Source: Aricia agestis (lineage: Eukaryota > Arthropoda > Insecta > Lepidoptera > Lycaenidae). Taken from it: DNA of 64,000 nucleotides. Below, one piece after another: positions 24,801 to 37,177 of this stretch. The stretch covers positions 2,237,001 through 2,301,000 of the forward strand of contig NC_056427.1 in assembly GCF_905147365.1 (NCBI RefSeq). Direction: 5' to 3'. A program made the position numbers and the translations under genes. The notes beneath the pieces were generated by a model, which had not been told where the DNA came from, did not search any database, and saw nothing but the letters and a program-made list of their open reading frames with translations. Position 1 is the stretch's first letter, and every line of letters starts with the position of its first letter.

Positions 24801-27166
24801 CTCATCACACACCTTCCTTATAACATTTCAATCTATTTCCAGCGTCAAAGACAGCGAGTTCCGTCAATACAAGGGTCCTCGCGACGTTGACTCCATGCTG
24901 GAGTATGTTGAACGGTCTCGGTGGAAGCAGACGGAGGCCGTACCATCGTGGAAGGCCCCGCACTCTATCCAGATGGGACTGGTCGCTCAGTTCTTCAAAC
25001 TCAGCCAGGCTTTACGAGTAAGTGCATGTTGATATCTAATTATATACTTCCTGTCACTTATAAACCTTCCCTGGACTTCTATGAATATTTTGAGACTAAA
25101 ATTAGCCCAATCCATTCAGCCGTTTTCGAGTTTTAGCGCGACTAACACTATAGATTACTAGCTGTTGCCTGTGACTCTGTTCGCGTGGACTTCAGTTCAT
25201 AGCGCGTGGTGTAAAATGTAGCCTATATTACTGCAAAGTTTCCACAAAATCCATGTAATAAACAAAATTGGTGTCAACTTTCAAAGTGATCTTAAAGCAT
25301 TCCGCGACTATAAAAAAAAACTAATATTATAATTGACAACTAGGTGACTCCCGTAACTCCGTTGCGCCAAAATTCATTTATCGCGCGGGAACCGTACATT
25401 CTTCCGAGATGAAAAGTATCCTATGTCCTAGCCCCGGACTCAAAGTATATCTATAACATTACATCAAAATAGCTTCAGCAGTTTGGCGTGAACAGGTAAC
25501 AGACAGAAAGACAGACATACTTTCGCAATAATAATAATCAGTGCGAGCTAAGCGAGCCCTAGTATATCCCACAACCTGTACATTTTGTGGTACACTTTAC
25601 GGATAAACTTTTTAACGAACAACAGTGACTGTCTATTTACGTCAACAGAATACATATAGTGCCGAAACATTACGAACTATCTTTGTACGGCATGGTTATA
25701 GGGTTACAGGCGGCTTTTTATTTCAATAATTCCTGTTGATCCCGAGATTCCCAAGGGGTGCAAGTACACCACCTGGCATCCCCCTGCCGGCGCCCATGAT
25801 CACGCCTATTGATTTGTGCTTTGACACAGTAATTTTTTATTGATATGTAGATGTGTTATCATCGTTCGGTCAAGGTTTGGTTACTATTAAAATATAAAAA
25901 TACTGCCTTAAAGATTAAGCTCGTCTTTTAGCTGGTATTAGTATGAATCTAACCTAAGAATTCTCTCTTTACAGAGCGTACACAACATGCTAATGGAGAC
26001 ATACGGGCTGCCCACCTGGGGTTCCTACCTGCTGTTCGCTCTAGCGACCATCTTCATGGGAGCACTGCTCGGCTTGATGCTAGTCTGTGCGATCGACATG
26101 CTGTACCCACCGAGAAAAGTCCAAGTGAGCAAGGAGGAAGCTAAACTACGCGGCAAGGATGATGAGGTATGCTTGTAGCCATGTTTTTGACATGCTTTTA
26201 TAAGCTTGGGCTGTACGTATGTAATGGAATCTTTGAGCATATTTTTTACCTATCTCCAGTAGTCTTTGCATATGTATTAGGAGCCAATGACAATCCAATA
26301 ATTTGTTAAAATTTAAGAAAACAATGGTGTTTTTTTAGTTTTTTTTTAAACTACATATATTTATATACATATATTATTATAAATATTACCCTGACGGAAA
26401 AAGAGGGATGATAAAAGTTTGACGTGTCTGTCGATGACCTTATAGCATCTAAACGGCTGGTTTAAAAAATTTACTTTTCAGGAATTAATAAACGACGATA
26501 TCGTTGACGACGCGGCCAGCAGCGATGCTGAGAAGCACTCTCCAAGTGATGTAAGCATTGACTATATACCTAACAGTTATTTAGTTCAAGAAAATTTAAT
26601 TCAAGGGTTTTTTTATGAAATAAGGGGGCAAACGAGCAAACGGGTCACCTGATGGAAAGCAACTTCCGTCGTCCATGGACACTCGCAACATCAGAGGAGC
26701 TGCAGGTGCGTTGCCGGCCTTTTAAGAGGGTAATAGGGTAGGGAAGGGAATAGAGTAGGGTAGGGAAGGGAATAGGGGAGGGTAGGGGATTGGGCTTCCG
26801 GTAAACTCACACACTCGGCGAAACACAGCGCAAGCGCTGTTTCACGCCGGTTTTCTGTGAGAACGTGGTATTTCTCCGGTCGAGCCGGCCCATTCGTACC
26901 GAAGCATGGCTCTCCCACGTATAAAATACAAAATTACTTAGACTAGACGTATGCGAATTATAATTGCATAAGTTGATAAAAATGCTATGTAATTGCTTTA
27001 TCGCGGCAGTCGCCGAGTGCCAGACGTGTTTTATTTGAAGTTTAAACACTAAAATGTGTATTTCTATTTTCAGACATCAGAAGATGATAAGGAGAAGGAA
27101 TCCGGAGACAAGCCGAAAGCCGAGAAGACAGAAGTACGCAAGAGGCGGCCCCGGAAGGATGATTAA
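21745..27166 (+). CDS. TMX1: Thioredoxin-related transmembrane protein 1, six exons, complete
   Basis: Exons 21745-21896, 24183-24350, 24843-25017, 25975-26166, 26482-26550 and 27074-27166 join in phase to 849 nt (282 residues plus TAA). The order is that of TMX1: signal peptide (about residues 8-31, FNFLFFTLIFI), thioredoxin fold with active site WCPAC (Cys56, Cys59), the VDVT and PGLSGRF strands, the cis-proline of TALPT (Pro103), one transmembrane helix (about 181-206, LLFALATIFMGALLGLM) and an acidic then basic cytosolic tail ending KRRPRKDD. Animal TMX1 is a type I ER membrane oxidoreductase acting on disulfides of membrane-anchored clients; CPAC and a length near 280 fit it rather than TMX4 or PDI. 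The start is the first ATG before the signal peptide, in good context (caaacATGG). Introns carry LINE tails and one SINE. It converges with gek. Confidence 0.97.
21897..24182 (+). other. TMX1 intron 1
   Basis: 2.3 kb, no other gene. It holds two adjoining LINE-tail remnants: about 22726-23050 (cttcacgtggtctacttctt ... ttataatattagtatagat) and about 23051-23226, both ending with that TTATAATATTAGTAT signature. Confidence 0.7.
24183..24350 (+). CDS. TMX1: TMX1 exon 2, active site
   Basis: Acceptor tccag|CTACGCACC. Encodes YAPWCPACNALSPAW with the redox CPAC, then VDVTKSPGLSGRFMVTALPT. Donor CA|GTGAGT. Confidence 0.97.
24843..25017 (+). CDS. TMX1: TMX1 exon 3
   Basis: Acceptor tttccag|CGTCAAAG. 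Encodes HVKDSEFRQYKGPRDVDSM and the end of the thioredoxin fold plus the juxtamembrane linker to SQALR. Donor CGA|GTAAGT, phase 0. Confidence 0.96.
25018..25974 (+). other. TMX1 intron 3 with LINE tails
   Basis: A tail near 25060-25150 (tccctggacttctatgaat ... gttttcgagttttagcgcg) also occurs at 33641-33797. Two more tail-like stretches follow at about 25158-25340 and 25345-25565. Confidence 0.6.
25975..26166 (+). CDS. TMX1: TMX1 exon 4, transmembrane helix
   Basis: Acceptor tttacag|AGCGTA, phase 0 to 0. Encodes the membrane-spanning helix followed by a positive juxtamembrane segment (YPPRKVQVSKEEAKLRGK). Donor GAG|GTATGC. Confidence 0.96.
26482..26550 (+). CDS. TMX1: TMX1 exon 5, acidic tail
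   Basis: Acceptor cttttcag|GAATTA; 23 codons, ELINDDIVDDAASSDAEK and onward to SPSD. Donor GAT|GTAAGC. Confidence 0.93.
26608..26923 (-). mobile_element. SINE-A copy inside TMX1 intron 5
   Basis: Reversed full copy from poly(T) to ctctcccacgt. It lies in antisense orientation to TMX1 between exons 5 and 6, clear of both splice sites. Confidence 0.85.
27074..27166 (+). CDS. TMX1: TMX1 exon 6 and stop
   Basis: Acceptor attttcag|ACATCA. Encodes the lysine- and glutamate-rich tail, ending RKRRPRKDD then TAA at 27164-27166. The basic C-terminus may act in ER retention, by analogy with the family. Confidence 0.95.
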   Translation, partial: TSEDDKEKESGDKPKAEKTEVRKRRPRKDD

Positions 27167-28002
27167 ATACCTCTCTCTTGTGTGTCGGTTAAAATGTTTG
27201 ACCAAACATAACTTCTCAATACTAAAACGTTTCTTAAATTAAGTATTACTAAACTCGCTGAGTGTCCCTGCATGTCATAATAGTATTACTGAACCGATTT
27301 TGATGAAACTTGCAGTATTCCCTAAGTTGAACAATACCTAGTAACAAAAAAGAATTACCAAAATCAGAATTGTAGTTCCGGAGATATGCGAACGCAAACC
27401 TAAAAACATACATACACTTTTGTTCAGACGCTGATAGACTAACAAATACGAAAACTGGGCAGTTCTGAAAACATTACATACATACGTGTTCGATTGATAA
27501 CCTTTTTTTGAAGTCGGTTTATAAAAAAAACGAGGCGTATAAAACATAAGCGACCGTTGCTTCGTTGTGTTGCCGCAGCGGCGACACAATTTGCGTTGTC
27601 TTGTCGCAAAGCGTTTTTTTGAAACGAACGAAGGGTAAACGCTCTGCGTTGTTACAGTCTTGTATTTACGCGTCGCCGCAACGCAGATGTAGCAACGCGT
27701 TGTTACGACGCAACGTCGTTACAACTATCTAACATGATAATAATAATCTGTTTAACATTATACACGGGTAAACGCTTCGCCATTTTGAGCGTTTCCCTAT
27801 CTATTTGGTATTTTTGGTCATTATGCATTTCGTTCATCTCTAAAAAGTAGGCCTAAGCTAGACATGGAAGAGATTTGAGTACGACTTAATTTAAGTTGCC
27901 TTTGAGTGTACCGTTAGTTTTCATAGTAATTTCACGTAACATTTAATTTAAAATTTATTTCTTCAATTTTCTAATTTTCTGTTTCTAAAACCATTTGCTT
28001 AA
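27167..28002. other. TMX1 3' flank
   Basis: Presumably begins with the 3' UTR, but I find no convincing AATAAA close by. A LINE-tail-like stretch occupies about 27260-27425. At 27560-27715 there is a CpG-rich block with many gcgttg and caacgc words, reminiscent of the MITE at 38823-39012. Confidence 0.45.
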
Positions 28003-28356
28003 GGCATCCATTACACGGTAGGTTTTGCTGTCAGTTTTACCACAGTCATGGCTGTAACTGATGGATAACCTACCGTGTAAGAGCGTGACAGACGGTTGCA
28101 TGAAGTTGAATGACGAAAATCTGGATATCTTGATGTTTGATTCATGCAACCATCAGTCACGAATTTTGAATGAGTTGACATCTGACAAAATAGGAAAAAA
28201 ATTAGAACGTTGAAAATTTTGGCTTTGACTGACATAAAACTGAAGAGAATTGAGTGACCGTCTAATACCATTCGTCAGTCCATCAGTCACCATCAGTCAA
28301 ACATAATGCATGATTGACGGAATGACTGTCGCTTGCATGAGCGTGTAATGGATGCC
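28003..28356. mobile_element. Harbinger-like MITE, 354 bp (family M2)
   Basis: TIR ggcatccattacacg at both ends, flanked by TAA (28000-28002 and 28357-28359). Subterminal motifs around gtcagtc and tgcatgaa occur in both orientations. A second copy lies at 54142-54482. Confidence 0.8.
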
Positions 28357-28546
28357 TAAGGTTTCTGACTATCTCAGATGAAGTATGTAATGTCATATTT
28401 AGTCAGTATAAAATTGAGTAAAATGTATTTTGAGTTTACATACTATGTAAGCTAGTTTAAGAAATTACAGAATACTTAATAATACTCAAAAATTTGAGAT
28501 GTTATTTCAATGTACGTAAACAAAAAAAATATGAGATCTTGATAAA

Positions 28547-28772
28547 TCAGTGGTACTCAATCTTTTTTATACGGCCCATAAACACGTTTTGGTCTTGGTG
28601 TCGCGGGCCGCAACCCATAAACCAACATTTTTTGCGGTTGAAAATATAACGTTCTTCTATACTTTATACTTTTACAACGACTTCGCTCTATTTTGCCGGT
28701 GGGTGTGAATCTCAAAATGATTTAACTTGGGTCACTGAAAAGTCCCGACGGGTCGCTGGTTGAGTATAGCTG
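28547..28772. mobile_element. hAT-like MITE
   Basis: Ends cagtggtactcaatc and gttgagtatagctg match the hAT-type terminal repeat pattern beginning CAG. Flanks gataaat and atttaaat give only a partial 8-bp duplication. Confidence 0.6.
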
Positions 28773-28780
28773 ATTTAAAT

Positions 28781-29137
28781 GTACCATCGAGGAAATTGAT
28801 TCCTAGACAGTTGACAGACCAACGTCATTTGGTCGGATCATGTTACAATGATATTCTATGTTACTAACGTAACTAGATTGGAAGTTTACGGTAGCAACGC
28901 GTTGCCACTTCGAAGATGCCTGCAGGCATATCTCACATACATAATGACATATCGAATATATGACTTGACATTGTCTTTTGAACAAAAAAGTGGTTACGCA
29001 TTTCTGAGAATCTTTTGTAAGACATTGCTACTCTAGTATTTTAGAAACTCATTGTCATGTTAGCTGTGATCGGTCGGATGGGTTTGACTTAACGCGACCA
29101 AATTACTTAGGTCCTAGGAATCAACTTCTCTGATAGT
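28781..29137. mobile_element. MITE of family M3
   Basis: Left end gtaccatcgaggaaattgat and right end aatcaacttctctgatagt match the family seen complete at 62571-62737. The middle is enlarged by about 190 bp of unrelated sequence. Confidence 0.65.
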
Positions 29138-29513
29138 ATTATGACAAAACTTTATGCATACCATACAATAACACAGCTCAAAACATGCATTTATACTAAA
29201 TACGTATTTCTCGTAAGTACCAATTTCACCCTGTTCTTTGGCATCTCTTTTTAAGAGTGAGACCAGACGCTACCATATGTGCAATGTGTGCAATGCACAC
29301 GGACGCCATCCTCTAGGGGCGCCAAATTGCCATCTTTAAGGGCGCCAACACCAAGGTCCCAAAAAATTTGCCTAAAGGGGCGCCGAGACAGTAGTTAAAG
29401 ATTAACTCCAACGTTGGTGAATTAGCACTTATTCTATTTCTATCTTTTATTATATTGTAAATCGTTATTTATACTACATCTTTACTCAATGTTAGAAGTT
29501 TCTACAATGGTAA

Positions 29514-29790
29514 GGGCCGGGACACAAAAACACAATACGACGTCGTGTCGTTCCACGACGCGGCGTCGTGTCATGATGCGACGTCGTGTCGTGGGAATCC
29601 ACGACGAGCATCGTAAAAAACTACGACGCGACATCGTGACGTGCCACGATACGCGGCACGACGCGGACGTCGTGTCGTAGAAACTCACGATGCGTCATTT
29701 TGGAATTTCTACGTGAGTATCTACGACGCGACGTCGTGCCGTGTATCGTGGCACGTTACGACGTCGTATCGTGTTTTTGTGTCCCGGCCC
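29514..29790. mobile_element. CpG-rich Harbinger-like MITE, 277 bp
   Basis: TIR gggccgggacacaaaaacac at both ends and TAA on both flanks (29511-29513, 29791-29793). The interior is packed with cgacgtcgtgtcgt-type words in both orientations, far above the local GC level. Confidence 0.8.
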
Positions 29791-29904
29791 TAAGACTTCT
29801 TCAATTTTCATTGAAGCTTCTTTTACGACCGCACTCAGATTCTTAAACGACTACTTAACTTTAATTTAATGTCATCATTAAATTATGACATTTATCAGAA
29901 AATA

Positions 29905-30310
29905 TCATCGTTGCGCCTGCCAAATCCTGTATGTGTTTTTAGTCTTTCAGGGGTAGACAATAAACTATTTTATTGAATGATTGATGGATTTATCAATAAG
30001 TTAAAAGTCTAGAATAGAATAAGAATCATTTATCAAACTCAATCGTAACAAAAACACCACCATTATAAAATACAGACAAGAATAACAAAAAAAAAAAACT
30101 TAGAAATAAAAAATAAAATATTCTAAAGAAACAAAACATGTGTTGTGAAAAAAAAAGAATAATTTATATGTACAAAAATAGCCGTGCATTGCTACGAAAA
30201 AAAGAAAATGTGATCACTTTTTTTGACAGCCTAATCGTCATTCAATAGTATATTGTTTACCCCTGAAAATTTGACTTGAAACATACAGGATTTGGCAGGC
30301 GCAACGACGA
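29905..30310. mobile_element. MITE of 406 bp, TA-flanked
   Basis: TIRs start tcrtcgttgcgcctgccaaa and extend inward through further matching blocks (aggggtagacaat / attgtttacccct). TA flanks suggest the Tc1/mariner type. Confidence 0.75.
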
Positions 30311-30325
30311 TATATGAAGTTTATG

Positions 30326-30482
30326 TACCTACTATTGCAAAAATTGATTTATAGGCAGTGGCGGACCTACTCAATTTGACCGTGTTATATCAAACTCAGT
30401 TGACATTTGACATTGAATTGACATAATCTGACCAAATGTGAGTCTTTCATCTGCCTATAAATTAATTTCTTCGACGGTACAA
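30326..30482. mobile_element. MITE of family M3, diverged
   Basis: Ends ataggcag and ctgcctat with the attgattt / aaattaatttc blocks inverted, as at 62571-62737. Confidence 0.55.
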
Positions 30483-33128
30483 ATCTTCCATTAAAGTTAA
30501 GTCATATTTAAACCCTTCTATCTTTTATTATTGAATATTTTACGCACCAAAACGTCCTAGGTTTAGTTCACACGAGTATTATTTTGTTCACATTCCTTGT
30601 GACTTATTGTAAATGAATGTTTCTTGCAATATTTTGTGCAAATATAATTATTGCGTCTACAATCTCCAATTTTCATATCCGTATCTTCTGTTCAGATATA
30701 TTTTAAATCTAAATGTAAATTTGAGAATGGTAAAAATGATACCCAATGTCTCTATTTATATATATACTTAATTATTCATCGTGGAAATACAAATTACAAT
30801 CATGGCATCTCAATTTGGTCGCCTTTCAATTTTAATTTATATTTCGATCAAAATTAATCTGGACGGAACGAAGGACGAATAGAAGGCTGGGGAATATATT
30901 ATTTAACTTAACGAACCTCTAAATCATTGTTTTATTTATATTCATAATTTTAATATCAATATTCAATATTATGTCTATGATGTTGGAATCAACAAAAACA
31001 ATTTTTGAAATATTAATAAATAGGTTTAACCTAAAGTCTTAAGAAATTCAATGTTAAACAATTTTAATTGTTCGAAAATGTAATTTTAATAAATGTTGTT
31101 TGTGTTTTTATAATATTATAATGTTTTTGCATGATATCGCCAATGGTATAAGTTTTAGTACAAAACTAAATGAGTTTTATTTGAAGTAAATTATAACTTT
31201 TATTTTCAAATTCAAAAACAGTAAGTTTCGATTTTTTTATGGTTTGTAAAGTAGTTTACAAAACTGCCTTGTAAAAAGACTTTCAATACTGTAACTAACT
31301 AGTGATATGCTTAATAAAATTATTTATAAAATGTGTTTTTCTTTTGAAACGCTTTTTTTAATGTAAGGTAAAAAACATTGAGGTATACTATTGGCCTTAT
31401 ATTTTGAGTTAATAATTTGTCAATTCACAAGAATTGACACAAAATATTGGGGGTAGTCACAAGAAAAATCTTAGAATGAGTAGGTCAAAAAAGTTATGCG
31501 CTCCTGGTACTTCATAGTTTAAAACAAATGGGCAATCCTATTAATTTTCCAGAATTGAAACAAAATATTGGGGTAGTCACAAGAAAAATCTTAGAATTAG
31601 TGGGTAGGCCGAAAAAATTGAACGCAAACACCTCTTCATACGTTATGCGCTCCTGGTACTTCAGCTTTAAAAAAAAAAAGTCGTGCGATTATTCAAATTT
31701 GTATTTATTTACATGAAACTTTAAGATAAATTGTAATATAAGTCAATAATTTAGATTTTACACAGTATAGGGAATATAAGGTTTAGTCTAATAGTAGTCA
31801 GTTAAAAACTGAAACGCCTCATACAAGCCTTGGGTATAAAGATGATCAAATAATATAAGAATAATTAAAATAATATAAATATAATATCTTAATTTTAAGA
31901 ATATTAGAGATTTTTTATTATGCTATAAATAAAATTCAGGGTAAATTCCGGAACAGGGTAAGTCCAAAATAATCCAAATTAACGTTAAATTAAATTACCC
32001 AATTCCAAACACTAAGGGCCGGCCGCCCTTAGTGTTTGGAATTGCTCTACGGCCGCGATAATAGGTATTACAATAATGAAGATAAAGTTTAAAATCATAT
32101 GAGTGCTCGCCTCACCGCTGCCATTCGGGTGTGTCGTGGCCCTAATGATAACTTTAATGAAGTGTCTGACAAAACGGTAATATGGAGTTTGTCAAAATTT
32201 TCATTGAATAAAAATTAAGTTAACATCAAATCTTTCTGAACGCGTCCGTTACCCTATACAGGGTAACTCTGGATAATAAAAGCTAACTTGAAACATCCGT
32301 ACATCCCCTGTAAATGAATTTACCCTGAACACTTCATATACAAAGCAAAGAAATTCTAAAATTAGAATAAAACATACTGTATAATATTATCGAAGGATTA
32401 CCAATAGTTTTAAAATTGCTCATTTATTTACAAAGTATTCATTTTTTTTGAGATCTAATTAATTCTAGATTTCTTTAAACCCGAGGCCAAAAATCAAATC
32501 CATCAAGCTGTTAACAATCTACAAATATAGGACTTGTGTTTTCTAAACTTTTTGATTACATTATGTCACAAAAAAATAGTGTTTGAAAAAAATCAACTTT
32601 GTTTTAAAGATTTTTTACATAAAAGGTTAGTTACAAGGACTTCATGTTTATAATATTACAAACACTTTAAAATACTTTTAATTGACTTTTAAAGTTTAGA
32701 AAAACAAAGTAACCTATATTTAAAAATCTATAGTACATAGATACGATTTAGCTTATGTCATTCGTTTATACTCCAACTTATAACATCTTATAGTAAACCT
32801 ATAATAATTAAGTCCACCAAATCAAAAATTATAATTAACAGAGGCCGGCTAAACTACGCCTTACAAAGGAAGGTTTGTTCTTGTGTATGTATGGCCAGGT
32901 AATATGGCATAGCTACATACTTAAAAACCGGCCTAAGTTTTTGTTTGACAAAGTTCTGTCTACATATTTTGATTTCATCTAAAAATATAATTTTGTTTTG
33001 GTTAAACATACCTGCGTACAGTTTTTTAGTATTATAGGTTTACAAAGTGTTATAAAGATGGTATACTTGCATTTTGTTAAAATATTCATATTTATATTGT
33101 GCACTTTCGTTAAAAAACATAATTATTA
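30483..33128. other. Intergenic AT-rich stretch
   Basis: No gene. A direct duplication spans about 31429-31520 and 31552-31668 (shared: tagtcacaagaaaaatctta and ttatgcgctcctggtacttc). A perfect hairpin lies at 32000-32044. The rest is featureless. Confidence 0.5.
32000..32044. repeat. Perfect hairpin, 20-bp arms, 5-nt loop
   Basis: Arms caattccaaacactaagggc and its exact complement flank a cggcc loop. Confidence 0.95.
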
Positions 33129-33345
33129 GGGTGAACATGACTAGTGATTGAACAGTACTAGTCATTGGACAGAGCACAAAAACACTATATTTATTGAGGT
33201 TGTTTTAAAAACTACCAGTTTTTCTTAAAAATCAGGCGTTCTATTACTTAAAAAAACAGGCAGTTTTTAAAGCAACCTTAATAAATATTGTGTTTTTATG
33301 CTCTGTCCAATGACTAGTGCTGTCCAATGTACTAGTCATTTACCC
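33129..33345. mobile_element. TA-flanked MITE, 217 bp
   Basis: Ends gggtgaacatgactagt and actagtcatttaccc, with paired inner blocks attggacagagca / tgctctgtccaat and facing A-rich and T-rich stretches. TA on both sides. Confidence 0.75.
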
Positions 33346-35624
33346 TACGTACTGAAAATAAATTTAATATTATTACAAAAATTTTCGCATAGAAGAAGCT
33401 ACAAAATATATTAAACTACGATGTTATTAATTTACGCCAAAATATTTTAAAGATAGTTTGCCCAAGAGAACAAAATACTTTCACATTGAAATGTACACAG
33501 TATAAATATAAAAGACTACACATTTCTAGATGGAACTTTGTAACAATATAACTTCTCAGAGCCGACTAAATAAATGCCATTTACATACATTTTAAAGTAT
33601 ACTGCAAGCATATGAGCGGAGAATCCAAATATTTTAATGATAACTAGCTGTCCCGGTGAACTTCGTGTCACTTTAAAACCTTCCCTGGACTTCTACGAAT
33701 ATTTTAAGACTAAAATTAGCCCAATCCGTTCAGCCGTTTTCGAGTTTTAGCGCGACTAACACATTTGAAAATCCATTGTTATATATAGGTATAGATAATT
33801 AACAACCTTTGTGTAAATAAGTTTTACATAAAGGAGTTACATTCTGTCAAAGAGCTCATATTTTTTTTACATTGACCATACTCAGAACAGAGTAGACAGA
33901 ATGATAGAGTATGCCGACTTAGAGCTGATGTTGAAATTTTTAAATTTGACGTATTATGACGAAAATCGTCGCTAAGGTTGTTAACTTGTTACCTACGAAT
34001 TTAAAACTATGACACATTCGCTGGACGTGTTCCTCTTTGGTCGTATTGTTTGTGTTTGCATGCGATTAAAATTGTCAGAATCCAATTTTGAAATCTTTAT
34101 TTTATTTCAAAATAAATTACCTATATCAGCAAGCGCGAGGCAGATTCCGTTCATAATCCTAGTGAAACCCGACGAATTTGACAGATATTGAAACCTGTCC
34201 GTTTCTTTGCAGTCGAACTACTGGTAGTTATGTCTATTGTGCTCAGAAGAATTCAATAATTACCTAACTTTAATAAAATGTTTGTCAGAAAATGTATCCA
34301 GTTTGTGTCAAAATCCTCAATCGAAGTTAAGTATTAAAATCTCTCTCCGTGCGGCCGTAAGTTTACCATTAAAATATTTGAAACTTTTACTCGACTACAG
34401 AGCAATAATTTAGCATACATTTCATATAACTTTATATTATAATAAAACATAATATTATAGTTTATTCGCGTCATGAGCATATGTTGTCATTGTTACTTTA
34501 CTAAAAAACTGTTAGTGACGAAATAGTAATTACAGTCAAAGCAAAAAATACGTTTTAAAATTGATATATTTTTACAATAATATTTTCAGAGGATTTGTAG
34601 ACTTATTATTCCCCCTTTTGCGAAATAATATTTATTTATTGCTCTATTTCTAAACGTATATGGCGTAAAAGTACAAATAATTAAAAAAGGGGGAGCCAAG
34701 TCTCAAAAATCCCCCTTTACGATTTTCATATTTTTAACCCCCTTGCTAAAAATATTTTTCTCTTTTGTTTTTTAAAACAGATTTGTAAATCGAATTCTAT
34801 TTTTTTAAGCAAGAGAGTACTTGAAGAAAATAACACCCCTTTTTTATGGGGGTTAAAAATACCAATAAGAAGTCAGTTCGATTCTTAAGCTAATCGTTCA
34901 GATCTTTGGATGTTAAAAAGCGGAAGGTACAAAATAATTATACGCTAAAATCTCAATTTGCTAAATTATACTTAAATTAATTACAAAAAAAAAACACAAA
35001 ATCAAACAAGACTAGATTTTTAAAATTAACTTAAATTACAATAAAATTTTCACAATATCGTGAATTAATACTTACATCCCGAATATTTGGGATAATATCA
35101 TTTTGGGGTTAAGGTTTTGAATTGTATGTTTAACCTAATAAAAAATCCATAAGACACTCAAATATTATGCCAATAAAATAAAGATACATTTCAGCTATGA
35201 ATCGCTTTTACAAGCCCCTAAATACACAAAATTCAAGACTTTAACCCTCTTTTATCATATCGAAGCGAAAATTTCTTCATGGGAAGACGCTATACAATAT
35301 CTACGTACGAATATTATATAAAATTACATCGTCGTAAACATACCAAATGTACGTAAAAAATTGGTCGAAATCTCTCGTAACTGGGCTCTTAGTCAAGTTG
35401 CATTCAATAATTTGGAAGTTTGATATCAATTATGCCTAACAAAACGCATCATGAGTAGATAACTTCTCTTTCAAAATTATTGCATGCAACTTGACTACAT
35501 GCCCTGGATCAAAATGGCTACTAACCGAAAATCTAACGATGGCAGTGTAATTATATTTTATATACACGCTTTATGTGGGTTTAAGTTTATAAATTTTAAC
35601 GTTCATGACTCTAGCTCTTTGTTA

Positions 35625-35745
35625 TTAAAATCCCCCTTTGTGTTAACGAAATCCCCCTTTATTTTTATGAAATCCCCCTTTATGTTAACAAAATCCTCCT
35701 TTACGTTTACCAAAATCCCCCTTTACGTTATCAAACACCCCCATA
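35625..35745. repeat. Short tandem array of aaatccccctttatgttaac units
   Basis: Five to six units of 18-21 bp. By chance the plus strand stays open across it and would read as KSPF repeats, but no gene context supports translation. Confidence 0.75.
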
Positions 35746-36329
35746 AAAACCCCTAAAAATGGACTCCCAAGCCTCCATTGCTTTAGCGTAAGCATTTATA
35801 CAGTATTTGCGTTAGCGATTCAAACTTTACAAAATATATGGGTGTAGTTCGTATCTTTTTTAAATATCAAAATAAGAGATTTTTGTACTAAAACGACTAA
35901 TGAGATACAGTCAATAGAATACTTCATTCAGAGACAACTTATTCTAAATGTAAACAAAGATTATACCTATTGTTCTACCAATACAAATGTCACTTATTTA
36001 CAAAATGACATTTTATTGGAGTTTCATCTTATTGTTTATATTCAGATTAAATTGTTTCAGAACAAAGTACTAAAAAAGATTAAATAGAAAGTTAACAATT
36101 CAAAAATAGTTACAAATTGAGATTAGAATGAGATTACAATACAAAGCTTGCAACATAAGCCGTTCTTACGCGAGCAATTCTTAGCAACAAACCAGAATCG
36201 AGCAACCAACGAGCGGAATAATCGCCTGATGAAAAGAAGTTAAACTTTCATATGGAACTTCAATACCTATACAGGGTTCGACCACATGTATGACGTCACA
36301 GTTGTGTACAATCGCTCGCGTAAGAGATA

Positions 36330-36516
36330 GTGTCTAAGCACACCATGCCGAATTTCCGCGGCGGAAGTTCGGCTTGATTCCGCCTGTAACGTATTTTAAA
36401 TTACCGATGACGCCCCATGCCGAAATTACGCCGCGTTATATTGTATGCGTTTGACATTGCTGACGTAATCGTGCGGAATTTCCGCCGCGGAACTTCGGCA
36501 TAGTGTGCTTAGACAC
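36330..36516. mobile_element. MITE with gtgtctaagcacac termini
   Basis: TIRs of about 37 bp, gtgtctaagcacacyatgccg followed by ttccgcggcggaa. GC-rich relative to its surroundings. 3-bp flanks are ata and gta. Confidence 0.7.
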
Positions 36517-37177
36517 GTAGGAAAAATACGAAAAACCCGCCCGTAATTGACCTAGAAGCCACATCGTGTTATTATCTCAAATGGAAGGTATTTTGGACTG
36601 AGAGATGACCGTGTTACTCCTGACTTTAATGAAGATTTGTTTGAAAGTAGTTTCAACAATTTTTGGAAGTCGGTTAAAAGTTGACTATACCTAGAATGAC
36701 TCCGAGACTATATAGTTGTCGCCTGACTTGGATGAAAATTTGTTGAAAATAACTTCAACCATTTTTGGAAGTCAGTTAAAAGTTGATAATGACTTTTTTT
36801 TGTGATAAAAGTAACCTATGTGCGTCTAAGTTACTGTTGTAACAAACTTCATTAAAATCTGTTCAGTAGTTTTTTAAAGTGAAAGAAACTAAATTTTGAC
36901 TTTCACATTTATAACATTAGCAAGGAATCATATTTTATATCTACCTGATATTTTAGTCATCTCTCATAGGACTCAAATATACATACATAATTATAATATT
37001 CATAAAGAGATTATAAATTTTCAAACGTGTGTAATACAAAGTTGAAATTAAGACCTCCATATTAATAAAAATACTTCAAAAGCGAACAACCATGTAAAAT
37101 CTACATGTCTTTATCTGCCACGTTGGAAAAATGACATGACTGACAGAGAGACAACCTTGTAAAGTTATATGCTGTAT

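Larger units (their letters stand above)
33346..37169. other. Intergenic with LINE tail and a CCCCCTTT-rich zone
   Basis: LINE tail at 33641-33797. From about 34610 to 35750 the word ccccctt or its complement recurs, most densely as a short tandem array at 35625-35745. A MITE is at 36330-36516; a possible one with ttcttacgcgagcaatt ends lies at about 36163-36325. No gene is seen. Confidence 0.5.
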
